A model generated the notes under the pieces. That model was given only the letters and a program-made list of their open reading frames with translations, had not been told where the DNA came from and ran no database searches. Below are positions 45,693 through 54,568 of a stretch of DNA of 54,876 nt, piece after piece (within the stretch, counting starts at the first letter, position 1; every line of letters starts with the position of its first letter). This DNA comes from an uncultured Muribaculaceae bacterium (lineage in GTDB: Bacteria > Bacteroidota > Bacteroidia > Bacteroidales > Muribaculaceae). The stretch covers positions 1 to 54,876 of the forward strand of contig CAJUQP010000022.1 of assembly GCA_910588245.1 (NCBI GenBank), in the 5' to 3' direction. A program made the position numbers and the translations under genes.

Positions 45693-46946
45693 CTAACGGG
45701 TGATGAGGATTTTTTTGTGGCGGCTGATGTAGAGGCCGGGGGAGGTGGGCTTGGCGACCGGCAGGCCCTGCATGTTGTACCATTGCTCCTCGCGGTCGGC
45801 CTCCTCGCCGGTGACAGGGTCGACAGAGGAGTCGTTGCCGTCGGCGAAACTGCAGATGGTCTTAAGGGCAGCTGTCGCTTTCCCGGTGGTGCTGTCGAAG
45901 AGGGGTGCGTTATACCATCCTGAAAGGCTGGTGTTGAATGCGTTATACTCCATCCACCACCAGAAAAGGCCATCGACGTTGCCATATTTGCGGAGAAGCG
46001 ACACCAGGTCTTCGGCAAACTGATTCTGGCCCTCCTCGGAATAGGGATAATCCACCTTCTGGTCAGTGCCCGGCACTTCCCATTTGTAGGAATAGCCGGT
46101 CTCCACGATCATGATCCTTTTGTCGGGGAACAGGGTGGTCAGCGAATCGAGCGCATCCTTCAGCACGTTCATGTCGCCGTGGAAGTAGGGATAGTAGCTC
46201 AGGCCGATAATGTCGTAGTCCACTCCGAGGCGCTTCATCTCATTGTAGAAATTGGCCTGCACGTCGGGCTGCGCCACTCGTTCGGTGTGGAGTACGATCG
46301 CGGCGGCGGGACATTGTTCATGGCATGCCTTTATGGCGTTGTTGAGGAGATCGCCGAGACGTTGCCAGTTGGCCTGACTCCCCATGAATGTCTTCTTTGG
46401 CGCGGAGGTGCCCGCGGGGCCCCAGAGCATGCCGTAGCTTATCTCATTTCCCGGCTGTATGAAATCGGGGGTCGCCCCCGCTTCTTTCAATTTCTCCAGG
46501 CATTGCGTGGTGTAATCATACACCTGTCGGCACAGTGCCTCGTCAGAGAGCCCCTCCCAGGCCTTGGGTGTCCATTGCTTGGCCGGATCGGCCCATGTGT
46601 CGGAATAATGGAAATCGAGGAGCAGGGCGAATCCAGCTTCCTTTATGCGCTTGCAGAGGGGAAGGATATAGTCGAGATCCTGGCATGCGTTAGCGTCCTT
46701 GTCGGAGCCCGTATATTCGGAGGGATTGACGAAGAGGCGCACCCTCATGGCGTTCATACCCTGCTTGTGGAGCCAGGGGAGAAGTTCCGCCACAGGTTGT
46801 CCGTCGTGATCCTTGTATTGGGCTCCGGCCGACTCATATTCGGGCAGCAAGGAGATATCGCCCCCTACATAACGGTATTCCGCGGGGGAGCTGAAGACGG
46901 TTGCGACGGCCAGAAGAGGGAAGAGAAGCAGTTTCCTTAATTTCAT
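45693..46946 (-). CDS. Secreted GH53 endo-beta-1,4-galactanase
   Basis: Cuts beta-1,4-galactan of pectin side chains. The start at 46946 (MKLRKLLLFPLLAVATVFSS) gives a signal peptide; an upstream in-frame start at 47012 does not. It is a TIM-barrel with the acid/base Glu in FIQPGNEISYG and the nucleophile Glu in IMIVETGYSYKWE. WADPAKQWTPKAWEG is also typical of GH53. The last 30 residues, YNMQGLPVAKPTSPGLYISR and onward, resemble the closing motif of Bacteroidetes C-terminal sorting domains. Length 417 aa. Confidence 0.9.
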   Translation of the reverse strand: MKLRKLLLFPLLAVATVFSSPAEYRYVGGDISLLPEYESAGAQYKDHDGQPVAELLPWLHKQGMNAMRVRLFVNPSEYTGSDKDANACQDLDYILPLCKRIKEAGFALLLDFHYSDTWADPAKQWTPKAWEGLSDEALCRQVYDYTTQCLEKLKEAGATPDFIQPGNEISYGMLWGPAGTSAPKKTFMGSQANWQRLGDLLNNAIKACHEQCPAAAIVLHTERVAQPDVQANFYNEMKRLGVDYDIIGLSYYPYFHGDMNVLKDALDSLTTLFPDKRIMIVETGYSYKWEVPGTDQKVDYPYSEEGQNQFAEDLVSLLRKYGNVDGLFWWWMEYNAFNTSLSGWYNAPLFDSTTGKATAALKTICSFADGNDSSVDPVTGEEADREEQWYNMQGLPVAKPTSPGLYISRHKKILITR

Positions 46947-46985
46947 AGTTTGATCCGGGTTGACAGATTGATTCACGATAATCGG

Positions 46986-47019
46986 AAAAAGGATGGATCC
47001 GGTAGAATCCACCCTTTTT
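46986..47019 (-). terminator. Terminator of the ompA-like gene
   Basis: Inverted repeat with arms AAAAAGGATGGATCC and GAATCCACCCTTTTT, which on the minus strand ends in a T-run. It lies just downstream of the ompA-like gene and upstream of GH53. Confidence 0.75.
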
Positions 47020-47042
47020 CCTGATGATTCGTAAGCATGAGA

Positions 47043-47750
47043 TCAGTTCTGAGCCGTCTGCGACTGGGCGTCTTTGATCATCTGCTCATTGGCATAGATC
47101 GTGATCTCCACGCGGCGGTTGAGCGCGCGTCCCTCGGGAGTGTCGTTGGAGGCAATGTAGTCTGCCATCGGTATCCCTTTTGCCTCAAGACGGTCGGCGG
47201 GCACGCCGCACTTTATGAGATAGTTGCGCACGGAGTTGGCGCGTTGGCCTGAAAGCTTCTCATTGACGGCGTATGAGCCGGTGTTGTCGGTATATCCGAT
47301 GATGTTGACGTCTGTGCCGGGATTCTCGAGAAGGTTTACCGCGAATTTGGTGAGATCAGACTGTGCCTGGTCGGAGAGGTTATACTTGCCGGTGGCGAAG
47401 AGTATTCCTCCGTCGAAGGTCACCTTGATTGCCTGCAGGCCGTTGGAGTCGGTGACCTGCTCCACCTTGGCCTGCTGCTGGAGCTGGGCCTCGAGTTCCT
47501 TCTGCTGCTTATCCATCTTCTTGCCGATGAGCGCTCCGGCTCCGGCACCTACGGCCGCGCCGATAGCCGCGCCGATGCCTGCCCCTTTGCCGCCCCCTAT
47601 TAGGGCGCCGATGCCTGCGCCTGCGGCAGCGCCGCCGCCGCCGCCGATCAAGGCTCCCTTGCCGGTCTTATTCATTGTGCTGCATCCTGTGGCTCCGAAG
47701 AGCATCGCCGCTGCGAGGAGAGCGGCTGTGATGTTTCTGAAAATTTTCAT
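47043..47750 (-). CDS. OmpA-family lipoprotein with glycine zipper
   Basis: A lipoprotein (lipobox FGATGC) of 235 aa. A glycine-zipper segment follows (GAGIGALIGGGKGAGIGAA), able to pack in a membrane, then a short coiled coil (QKELEAQLQQQAK). The C-terminal OmpA domain (about 120-225) has the peptidoglycan-binding pattern IIGYTDNTGSYAVNEKLSGQ and RRVEITI. It probably ties the outer membrane to the cell wall. It has its own terminator. Confidence 0.9.
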   Translation of the reverse strand: MKIFRNITAALLAAAMLFGATGCSTMNKTGKGALIGGGGGAAAGAGIGALIGGGKGAGIGAAIGAAVGAGAGALIGKKMDKQQKELEAQLQQQAKVEQVTDSNGLQAIKVTFDGGILFATGKYNLSDQAQSDLTKFAVNLLENPGTDVNIIGYTDNTGSYAVNEKLSGQRANSVRNYLIKCGVPADRLEAKGIPMADYIASNDTPEGRALNRRVEITIYANEQMIKDAQSQTAQN

Positions 47751-47965
47751 AATTTATGATATTAAAACTATATTTTTATAAAATGGGAAGCGTGTTGTGG
47801 CGTTTCCCGACATTATTGAGAGTCTGCGGGAGTGCGTAGGTTTAAAAGGCGCGATGGCTGACCCTGTCTTTCCCCACACTCTCCTAACCTATAAACAACG
47901 CGAGCAACGCAATGTTGCATGCGCTGCCGTTAAAAAACGGGATAGAAGGTCCTGACCGATATAAG

Positions 47966-47995
47966 AAGGGGCGCCTTCCTGTGAAGGCACCCCTT
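47966..47995 (-). terminator. Hairpin after the GIN-domain gene
   Basis: Stem of 13 positions with one mismatch (47966-47978 with 47983-47995), loop CTGT. It lies 17 bases past the stop of the GIN-domain gene on the minus strand. The rest of 47751-47965 holds no gene that I can support. Confidence 0.6.
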
Positions 47996-48011
47996 TTCGC
48001 GACAATTAGGA

Positions 48012-49259
48012 TCAGGCTCCTGGATTTCGGAGATATACTCCTTTTGATGAATCACTGTTATTACTTGAGTTCTTAATCTTCTTCTGTTCTCTGAGAGCCT
48101 GGCGGCGAGCTTTCTCCGCCTGTTGGCGTGCCATCTTGGCTTGTTGGCGAGCCTGCTCGCGAGCCATCTTGGCCTGCTCGCGTGCGATATTGGCCTGCTG
48201 GCGAGCCTGCTCACGTGCGATATTGGCCTGCTGGCGAGCCTGTTCACGCGCCACCTTGGCCTGCTCGCGTGCCATCTTGGCCTGTTCGCGTGCCAGTTGG
48301 GCCTGCTCACGTGCCATCTGGGCCTGTATGCGTTGTTCCGAGCTCATGGAATTGCCGAAGCTGCGGCTGTAGGAATCGCCGTTTACGGTCACGGATCCGC
48401 CGGATGACGCATCCTTGCTGACCGACCGGAAAGAGCCCCGGAGGGATATGCGGCTGCCGCTCGACGCGTCTGCCGACACCTTTTCCCCTTTCCCCGACTC
48501 GACCTTGATGTTTGCCGCGCTTGAGGCGTCGAGGATCATGCGTTCGGCGGTGGCTTTCTTCAGGGTTATCTTCGCCGCGCTGCTGGCCTCTATATTGACG
48601 GAGCCGGCGTCGGCGCTGCCGAAAGTGGCCGACGAGGCGCTTGACGCCTCAATGTCGATATTGCCACGCATGCTGCCGATCGAGACCGACGCGGAACTCG
48701 ACATGTCAGCCTCGAGGGCGGAGCACTGGAGGGTGGCGATATTCACTTTGGCGGCGGAGGAGAGGTCGAGCTCAAGAGAGCCCTCCTGCACGAGCCTGTT
48801 CTCCACGGTGAGCGAGGCGGCGGAACTGAGGTCGACGTCCGAGAGTCGCGTAGACGACACCCTGACTATCGTGGGGCCGCTGATCTTCTTGAACTTGCCG
48901 GAGTAGCGGGCCGTGAGGCATCCGTTTTTCACGAAGACCTCCACATAGTCTTTGGCCGAGGGGGTGGTGCGGACGTCGGCATATCCCGGGTTCTTCCCCT
49001 GGGTGAATATGATGCGTATCCCCTGCGAGGCGTCGATCTTGCTGAAGTCGCCGATCTTGGCGCGGCGTGTCACTGTCGCGTCGGAGTCTTTCCCGTTGCT
49101 CACGCTCTGCCCTCCGAAGTTTATATCAGATGTGATGTAAGAGTTGAGCGGCATCCCGTCGATGAATACGTCGGCGGAGGGGGCTGCGACCGCAGGGGCG
49201 GCCGAGAGGAGGGAGAGGGCGCATAGCGCACAGGCTGTAAGGCTGAATCTTTTATTCAT
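48012..49259 (-). CDS. Secreted GIN-domain (DUF2807) protein with helical repeat tail
   Basis: A signal peptide (SLTACALCALSLLSAAPAVA) leads to a long beta-helix-like domain of the GIN/DUF2807 type, in which strands of the form LELDLSSAAKVN repeat with many Ser-Ser-Ala turns (about 70-310). The last about 100 residues are heptad repeats of AREQAKM/AREQARQ, giving a long charged helix. Role unknown; such proteins are common in Bacteroidetes envelopes. It lies 33 bases after a second GIN gene and is probably co-transcribed with it. Confidence 0.8.
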   Translation of the reverse strand: MNKRFSLTACALCALSLLSAAPAVAAPSADVFIDGMPLNSYITSDINFGGQSVSNGKDSDATVTRRAKIGDFSKIDASQGIRIIFTQGKNPGYADVRTTPSAKDYVEVFVKNGCLTARYSGKFKKISGPTIVRVSSTRLSDVDLSSAASLTVENRLVQEGSLELDLSSAAKVNIATLQCSALEADMSSSASVSIGSMRGNIDIEASSASSATFGSADAGSVNIEASSAAKITLKKATAERMILDASSAANIKVESGKGEKVSADASSGSRISLRGSFRSVSKDASSGGSVTVNGDSYSRSFGNSMSSEQRIQAQMAREQAQLAREQAKMAREQAKVAREQARQQANIAREQARQQANIAREQAKMAREQARQQAKMARQQAEKARRQALREQKKIKNSSNNSDSSKGVYLRNPGA

Positions 49260-49292
49260 AATGTTGTCTGTTTGTTACTGGCGGGTTGTGTC

Positions 49293-50126
49293 TCAGGGTT
49301 GGCGCAGGCCGGCGACGGAGGCGTTGGAGTGTGGACGGAGGGGCTGCTTCTCGAGGATCAGCCCGCGCACCGTCACCTCACCCCCGGTCGTGGCGTCGAC
49401 TGAGGAGAAGTTGCAGCGCCCGGAGAGCACCACATTGGCGGCCGTTGTGGCGGCGGCTTTGACGGAGCCGGCGTTGATACCCCGGAGTCTTACATCTGCC
49501 GCGCTCGTGGCTTTTACGTTGACCTCATCCACATCTGCCACGAGGGTGAAGATCTCCGCGGCGCTCGTGGCTTCGATCGTCAGACGCCGTCCGGTCACCT
49601 CTCCGAAACTTATCTCTCCGGCAGAGGTTGCGATCACACGGAGTTCTCCGGCTATGTCGAAACGGTCTTTCACGGTGATCTTCGAGGCCGATACTGCCGA
49701 GAGCTCGTCGATGTTGCCGGCTGATATCCTGACTATTGTCTTTCCGTTTATGGGGTTGTCGAAATCGGCGTAGTGGAGGGTCAGCGTCCCGCGCTCGTTC
49801 TCGACTTTCAGATGTCGGAGGGCATATGCCGGGGCGGTGACCTCTATGAATCCGGGGTAGGGGGCCTGGGTGAGCTCCACCTCAATGGCCTGGCAGGAGA
49901 TGATTCTGCTGAAAGGGGCCGTGTCGAATTTGCGTGTCACGTCGAGGTTATTCAGGTTTTTCTCCTTTTTGTCGGCGGCGCTCTTCAGCGTGGGGTTCGC
50001 CGCGTCGGCTGTGGCCCATCCTCCGGCCAACGCCCCCATCGTGAGGGCTCCCAAGCCTGCCGAGAGGATGACCACAAGCGCGGCGATCAGATATTGGGAA
50101 TTAAAAAAGCTGTCTTTTCTTGTCAT
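49293..50126 (-). CDS. GIN-domain (DUF2807) protein with N-terminal membrane anchor
   Basis: 277 aa. It has one N-terminal membrane segment (YLIAALVVILSAGLGALTMG), uncleaved in appearance, and then a GIN/DUF2807 beta-helix with repeated SAAE and TSAADV turns (about 80-260). It lacks the helical tail of its neighbour. The two look like a duplicated pair that diverged. Function unknown. Its start faces the TPR-HTH regulator of locus 2 across a gap of 352 bases. Confidence 0.8.
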   Translation of the reverse strand: MTRKDSFFNSQYLIAALVVILSAGLGALTMGALAGGWATADAANPTLKSAADKKEKNLNNLDVTRKFDTAPFSRIISCQAIEVELTQAPYPGFIEVTAPAYALRHLKVENERGTLTLHYADFDNPINGKTIVRISAGNIDELSAVSASKITVKDRFDIAGELRVIATSAGEISFGEVTGRRLTIEATSAAEIFTLVADVDEVNVKATSAADVRLRGINAGSVKAAATTAANVVLSGRCNFSSVDATTGGEVTVRGLILEKQPLRPHSNASVAGLRQP

Positions 50127-50332
50127 ATGAGTCGGTGGAGGGGCGTTTTGTCGCCCTTCTGTGATTATGACTCACAACTAAACATTTTGTGACACACTTA
50201 AACATATTTTTTCTTCCGGAAGCCAAAAAATACAGGATTCACCCGCGGGAAAATCTGCTCCGGGAATGCGGCCCATGATTTGACGTCGCTTTTTAAACAA
50301 CGAACTAAATTGCTGTCGAACCTGCAATATAT

Positions 50333-50363
50333 TTTGTAAAATGGATTAATTGTGCTATATTTG
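50333..50363 (+). promoter_or_regulatory. Promoter for the locus-2 regulator, in a 352-bp gap
   Basis: TTTG at 50333-50336, 19 bases, then TATATTTG at 50356-50363, a perfect consensus match. The leader would be about 110 bases. The rest of the gap 50127-50478 contains no gene I can support; the promoter of the GIN pair must lie there but I do not see a clear one. Confidence 0.7.
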
Positions 50364-50478
50364 TGCAACTTTCCGATGGGAAAGCATAATCCGGCAATGT
50401 GGATTGAAAATATTGAATGATTGCGTGATCGATAAAATCCCGCAGCCGGAACAAACATAAAGCCAACAAACCTTCGGT

Positions 50479-52236
50479 ATGATCTATCGTATATCCATAG
50501 CTCTCACATTTCTCCTCCTGATTCCCGGTTGTTCCGATCCTGGGCATGACGGGCGGCTGACCCGTATTGAAGAGACAATCCAGGAATCGCCGGAAGAAGC
50601 GCTGTCATGCCTTGACAGTATAAATCCGGAAGACCTTTCCGATGCCGACCGGCATTACTATGACCTGTTGACGATAAAAGCCGGAGACAAAGGCTATATC
50701 AGGCATACCTCCGACAGCACTGTCCTGAGCGTGATCGACTACTATTCCACCCATAAGGGGGACGGACTCTATGCGGAGGCGTTATACTACGGAGGCAGGG
50801 TATATTGCGACATGTGGGATAGTCCGACAGCATTGCGATACTTCCGGATGGCCCTTGACAATCTCCCCGAGAATACATCAGACATTGACCTGAAGGCAAA
50901 CATCCTCAGTCAGACAGGGAGATTGCTCACGGATCTGAGACTGTATGAGGAGGCAATACCATATATAGAGGAATCCATAAGGCTCGGAGAGGATGCTGAA
51001 GACACTGTGAACATGGTGTATGACATTCAGCTCTTAGGAGGTACTTATTTCCGGGATAAGAAATATCCTTCCGCTGAACACTGTTTCAACAAGGCCCTTT
51101 CCCTGAGCCCGAATCTCCCGGAGTCTTTCAAAGCAAAATCTCGCATGTATTTAGCGGCAATAAAATATGAGACAGGGGATATGGATTCTGCACTCAACCT
51201 CATCCGCGGCATTCCGGAGTCGGTCGGACCGATTGTCCGGAATAATGCCATGGCATACGCTTCCAAGATCTATCTTCAGAAAGATTTATTAGATTCCGCA
51301 TATGTATATGCCTATGAACTTGTACATAGCCGGGATCAGATCAATAAAGAAACCGGCTACCAGACCCTGCTTTCCCCGAAATTGCGAAAATATATTCCTT
51401 CGGATACTTTATATCAATATTTTAACGACTATGGCAGACTTCTTGAAGCTTACCACGACAATCATAAGGTGGAATTGTCGATAAATCAACAGAATTTTTA
51501 CAATTATCAAAGGCACGAGATTGAAAGACGGAAAGAGGAGGCGCGTAATCTCACCCTTGTCCGGTGGATCGGGGGCATATCATCAGTATGCCTTATCTTG
51601 ATTATATGCTTATTGTACTATAAGAATAAAACCAGGAAAGCATTGATTGAACTTCACGTCGCTCTTGAAAATACAAGTAAGCTTAATGGCAATATCAACG
51701 GAGCTGGCACCGGTTCCACTACGGCAGATGACAATTTTAAGGAGACAGGGGATGGCCTGCGGGAAGATGTGCCCGACAGCGAACTGGTTAAGACGCCTTT
51801 CTTGACCACAAAGGCAGAAGAAGAGCTGCGGGAGAAACTAAGAAAGGAATTGCTTAGCCTGTACAATAAAAATACGGTCATAAAAATAAGTGCCGTCATC
51901 CTGGAATCTGAGGCCTATAAGAGGGTACAGGAGTATATAAGACAAAAACAGATATTATCGTATGAGAATCCTCTTTGGGATGAATTAGAGTGCGCGGTTC
52001 TAAAATCTTCACCTAAATTCAAGGATAATCTTCAATTATTGACCCAAAGTCGTCTTACCTCCATTGACCTTCATACAGCCCTGCTGATTAAATGCCATAT
52101 ACAACCCACCCAGATGTCGATCATTCTTGGAAGATCGAAGGGTGCTATAGTTTCTCGCAGGGAGTCTTTGTGCCTAAAGATTTTTGGTGAGAAGTTAGGC
52201 ACAAAAGTCATAGATGGCATAATACGCTTACTCTAA
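50479..52236 (+). CDS. Membrane-spanning TPR regulator with C-terminal HTH (locus 2)
   Basis: 585 aa with the same plan as the locus-1 regulator: lipoprotein-like signal (LLLIPGC, Cys18), TPR repeats to about 340, one membrane helix at about 362-382 (GGISSVCLILIICLLYY), a cytoplasmic linker, and a C-terminal HTH (about 524-565, with SIILGRSKGAIVSRRESL). N-terminal blocks also match (AGDKGYIRHTSDSTVLSVIDYY here and AGDRKYVAATSDSVIKTLLEYY-like there). I infer it senses an extracytoplasmic signal and controls the genes downstream. It ends at a very strong terminator, so it is transcribed apart from them. Confidence 0.78.
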   Translation: MIYRISIALTFLLLIPGCSDPGHDGRLTRIEETIQESPEEALSCLDSINPEDLSDADRHYYDLLTIKAGDKGYIRHTSDSTVLSVIDYYSTHKGDGLYAEALYYGGRVYCDMWDSPTALRYFRMALDNLPENTSDIDLKANILSQTGRLLTDLRLYEEAIPYIEESIRLGEDAEDTVNMVYDIQLLGGTYFRDKKYPSAEHCFNKALSLSPNLPESFKAKSRMYLAAIKYETGDMDSALNLIRGIPESVGPIVRNNAMAYASKIYLQKDLLDSAYVYAYELVHSRDQINKETGYQTLLSPKLRKYIPSDTLYQYFNDYGRLLEAYHDNHKVELSINQQNFYNYQRHEIERRKEEARNLTLVRWIGGISSVCLILIICLLYYKNKTRKALIELHVALENTSKLNGNINGAGTGSTTADDNFKETGDGLREDVPDSELVKTPFLTTKAEEELREKLRKELLSLYNKNTVIKISAVILESEAYKRVQEYIRQKQILSYENPLWDELECAVLKSSPKFKDNLQLLTQSRLTSIDLHTALLIKCHIQPTQMSIILGRSKGAIVSRRESLCLKIFGEKLGTKVIDGIIRLL

Positions 52237-52249
52237 ATAATCCGGTTTG

Positions 52250-52298
52250 ATTTGTCCGACCGCAGTACGGTAAATTGCCGTACTGCGGTCGGACAAAT
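52250..52298 (+). terminator. 21-bp perfect stem terminator
   Basis: Arms 52250-52270 and 52278-52298 pair without any mismatch; the loop is TAAATTG. It lies 14 bases after the regulator stop. The top of the stem contains CCGTACTG, a sequence also found in the direct repeats further downstream. Confidence 0.85.
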
Positions 52299-52377
52299 AT
52301 TTAAATAAATGAACATACCTTGCCGATATATAAAGGATTATCCTTTCGTTTACAGTCCTGGAATAATCCCGGAAACA

Positions 52378-52437
52378 TTTCCGTACTATTTCCGTACTGT
52401 TTTTTTAACACATAACAACCTTCTATTACTAATTTTG
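52378..52437 (+). promoter_or_regulatory. Promoter with direct repeats for locus 2
   Basis: TTTCCGTACT occurs at 52378-52387 and again at 52389-52398, an 11-bp period that places both on one face of the helix. A perfect -7 element TAATTTTG lies at 52430-52437, while the -33 region has no TTTG. Paired sites just ahead of a weak -33 fit an activator site. Confidence 0.6.
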
Positions 52438-52462
52438 TGCCGAACAAATAAAATTTATTGAT

Positions 52463-52858
52463 ATGAAGAGAATCATCACAATTCCGGTCATCGCCATGTT
52501 TATGGTATGTATCCTGTTCCCGGCTTCCATAATAGCGGGAAATGAGGCAACACATACTGTCAACGTGCAGAAAAAACCTAAAGAGCCTTTCGAACATAAT
52601 ATGCGTCTGGATGAAGAAGGCCGTCGTACTCCTCCGGCACCATTATGCTGCGTCATAAGTGAGACTGCCGGACTGCACATCTCCGGATTGTCGGAAGACA
52701 TAATAAGCTATGAGATCTGGGATGCCACATCGGAAACAATTATCGCGTCTTTTTCTGCAGAATCTGATTTCATAGATTTCTTGTTCTGTCAGACTGGAGT
52801 AGTCATGATAAGACTTGAGACAGAATCATATTATCTTGTCGGATATGTCGAAATCTAA
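52463..52858 (+). CDS. DUF3244-like small secreted protein (locus 2), 131 aa
   Basis: A signal peptide (IITIPVIAMFMVCILFPASIIA) precedes a linker with RRTPPAPLCCVIS and a short all-beta domain with GLHISGL, YEIWDATSETII and a final YYLVGYVEI strand, as in DUF3244. It holds the same place as the DUF3244-like gene of locus 1, directly after the regulated promoter. It has three cysteines after the signal peptide, including an adjacent pair, in contrast to none in the locus-1 protein. A partner, immunity or receptor role is possible. Confidence 0.6.
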   Translation: MKRIITIPVIAMFMVCILFPASIIAGNEATHTVNVQKKPKEPFEHNMRLDEEGRRTPPAPLCCVISETAGLHISGLSEDIISYEIWDATSETIIASFSAESDFIDFLFCQTGVVMIRLETESYYLVGYVEI

Positions 52859-52960
52859 ATAGAACTATGATTTAAAGTTGACCATAAATCTGAGACGGGA
52901 CTGTATGAAAGTCGCGCAACCGGAAAAGCGTATAAGAAATAGGATTCAAACATCAGAACG

Positions 52961-54475
52961 ATGTTGACCAAAACATTGATAAAATACAGCAGCCTATTCC
53001 TGCGAGATATCGACAAGAATGACATCAGGATATTTCTGGAGTCTTCTCCATCATATCCTAACCTCTTGTCAGTCTTGGCAACTCTTCGGCATGTAGGATT
53101 AGATGCACAGGTTGGTCAATGTGACTGGGAATATCTGAAAAATTTGGATTCTCCGTTTCTTCTACATATAAAATCAGGTGATAGGCAAAATTTGGTGATC
53201 GCAAAATGGGATCGCAAACAAAACTGTCTTAGAATCCTTAACCCAAGAAATAAAAAATGGGAGATTAAAGGCTCTGAAGATATGGGCAGGCATTGGGATG
53301 GAGTCGTGATATATACCTCCGACCATCAAATAGATCTGCATTTCAGGACTACTGTCGGTATCATTTTGTCAGTTATCACATCTCTTGGTCTATTGGTTCT
53401 GTTCAAGACCAATATCTTGAACATTGAGATACTGTTCTATAGCCCTTTGATCTTAGGATTTGCGGTTAGCTGTTGTCTGTATTTGAAATCGGAGATGGCT
53501 GATGGCGGCATGATTGACAAACTATGCCATATATCAAAGGTTACCGATTGTAAACGTGTGGAGGAATCAAAATACAGCTCAGTGTTTGGCTTCAAGTTGG
53601 ATTGTCTGGCGTTTTCATTCTTTATAGCTCAGGTGACTTGTGTATCTGTAAGCTATCTGTTTGGCATCAGCGACGTCTTGTATCCGCTTTATTTCATCTC
53701 AACAGTTGTTTCATTACCGACTATTGCCTACTCAGTTTATGGGCAACTGAAAGTCAGGAATATCTGCCCCCTTTGTGTGATCGTCGCACTTTGCATAGCA
53801 ACGGAGGCCGTAAAGTTCATCTGCCGGGATAATCAAGAGATGGATATGAGCGTGATAACCTTATATGGTTGCATATTCCTTCTCTCATTGGCTGCTTCGC
53901 AATATAATTCCTATATCAGAAATAAAGGCAACAACCTGTTTGCTGATAGCATCACTTTGCTTAAGCTAAAGCGTAAAAGGGAGATCGTCCTCATAGAAAG
54001 CTCCCTTGCAAAACAGACGAGTTCGCCTATCGGTTTTGGTAATGAAACATCGACACCTAACATAACGACGATCCTATCGCCAAGTTGCAATCATTGCAGA
54101 AAAGTGGTGTCGGATTTTTTAGCATTACGGCAAAAGGGATTAGACTTCAGGTGGAATATAATTCTGGGCCAGACAACACAAGCGGATGTCAGCATAATTG
54201 AAGATTGGCTTCATCGCTTTTTAACGGATAAGGATAAGTTTTTCGAAGACTTGACTCTTTGGAGCAAGGGGGCTACTCAAATGTCAGCACCCATCTCTCA
54301 GAATTCAGTCAAAGATATTGAATATTCCTCAATCAGACAGTCTTTCAACAGACAGATTGCAGAATTACATATCTCGGGATTCCCTCAAATTGTACTGAAT
54401 GACAGACTGTTGTCTTCCGTGTATACTTCAAAAGATCTTGAATTCTTAATTTTAGACAAAAATATAATACAATGA
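52961..54475 (+). CDS. VKOR-thioredoxin fusion with C39-like N-terminal domain
   Basis: A 504-aa membrane protein expected to make disulfides in exported peptides. The N-terminal about 120 residues look like a C39 peptidase fold that has lost its catalytic Cys (SPSYPNLLSVLATLRHVGL); it may only bind leader peptides. Then comes a VKOR domain with about five helices, loop cysteines in KLCHISKVTDCKRVEESKYS and the active site CPLC (Cys269, Cys272). The C-terminal thioredoxin-like domain has CNHC (Cys376, Cys379) and the cis-Pro loop SGFPQIV. VKOR passes electrons to quinone and keeps the thioredoxin part oxidised. The small two-Cys peptide follows 93 bases later. Confidence 0.85.
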   Translation: MLTKTLIKYSSLFLRDIDKNDIRIFLESSPSYPNLLSVLATLRHVGLDAQVGQCDWEYLKNLDSPFLLHIKSGDRQNLVIAKWDRKQNCLRILNPRNKKWEIKGSEDMGRHWDGVVIYTSDHQIDLHFRTTVGIILSVITSLGLLVLFKTNILNIEILFYSPLILGFAVSCCLYLKSEMADGGMIDKLCHISKVTDCKRVEESKYSSVFGFKLDCLAFSFFIAQVTCVSVSYLFGISDVLYPLYFISTVVSLPTIAYSVYGQLKVRNICPLCVIVALCIATEAVKFICRDNQEMDMSVITLYGCIFLLSLAASQYNSYIRNKGNNLFADSITLLKLKRKREIVLIESSLAKQTSSPIGFGNETSTPNITTILSPSCNHCRKVVSDFLALRQKGLDFRWNIILGQTTQADVSIIEDWLHRFLTDKDKFFEDLTLWSKGATQMSAPISQNSVKDIEYSSIRQSFNRQIAELHISGFPQIVLNDRLLSSVYTSKDLEFLILDKNIIQ

Positions 54476-54512
54476 TACATTCTACTCATTGAAGCAGGCA
54501 TTGAAATGACCT

Positions 54513-54532
54513 GCGAACGCAAAATTGTTCGC
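54513..54532 (+). promoter_or_regulatory. Small hairpin ahead of the acidic peptide
   Basis: GCGAAC (54513-54518) pairs with GTTCGC (54527-54532) around an 8-base loop. It lies between the VKOR fusion and the peptide, 36 bases before the ATG. It could set the expression ratio of the two. Confidence 0.4.
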
Positions 54533-54568
54533 GTACAAGTAACATATAATCTGTGACAATGTTGAGAT

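Noticed and set aside
47751..48011. Possible tRNA or small RNA in the gap after the GIN gene
   Set aside because: I found only a terminator-like hairpin; no cloverleaf arms or T-loop sequence could be made out.
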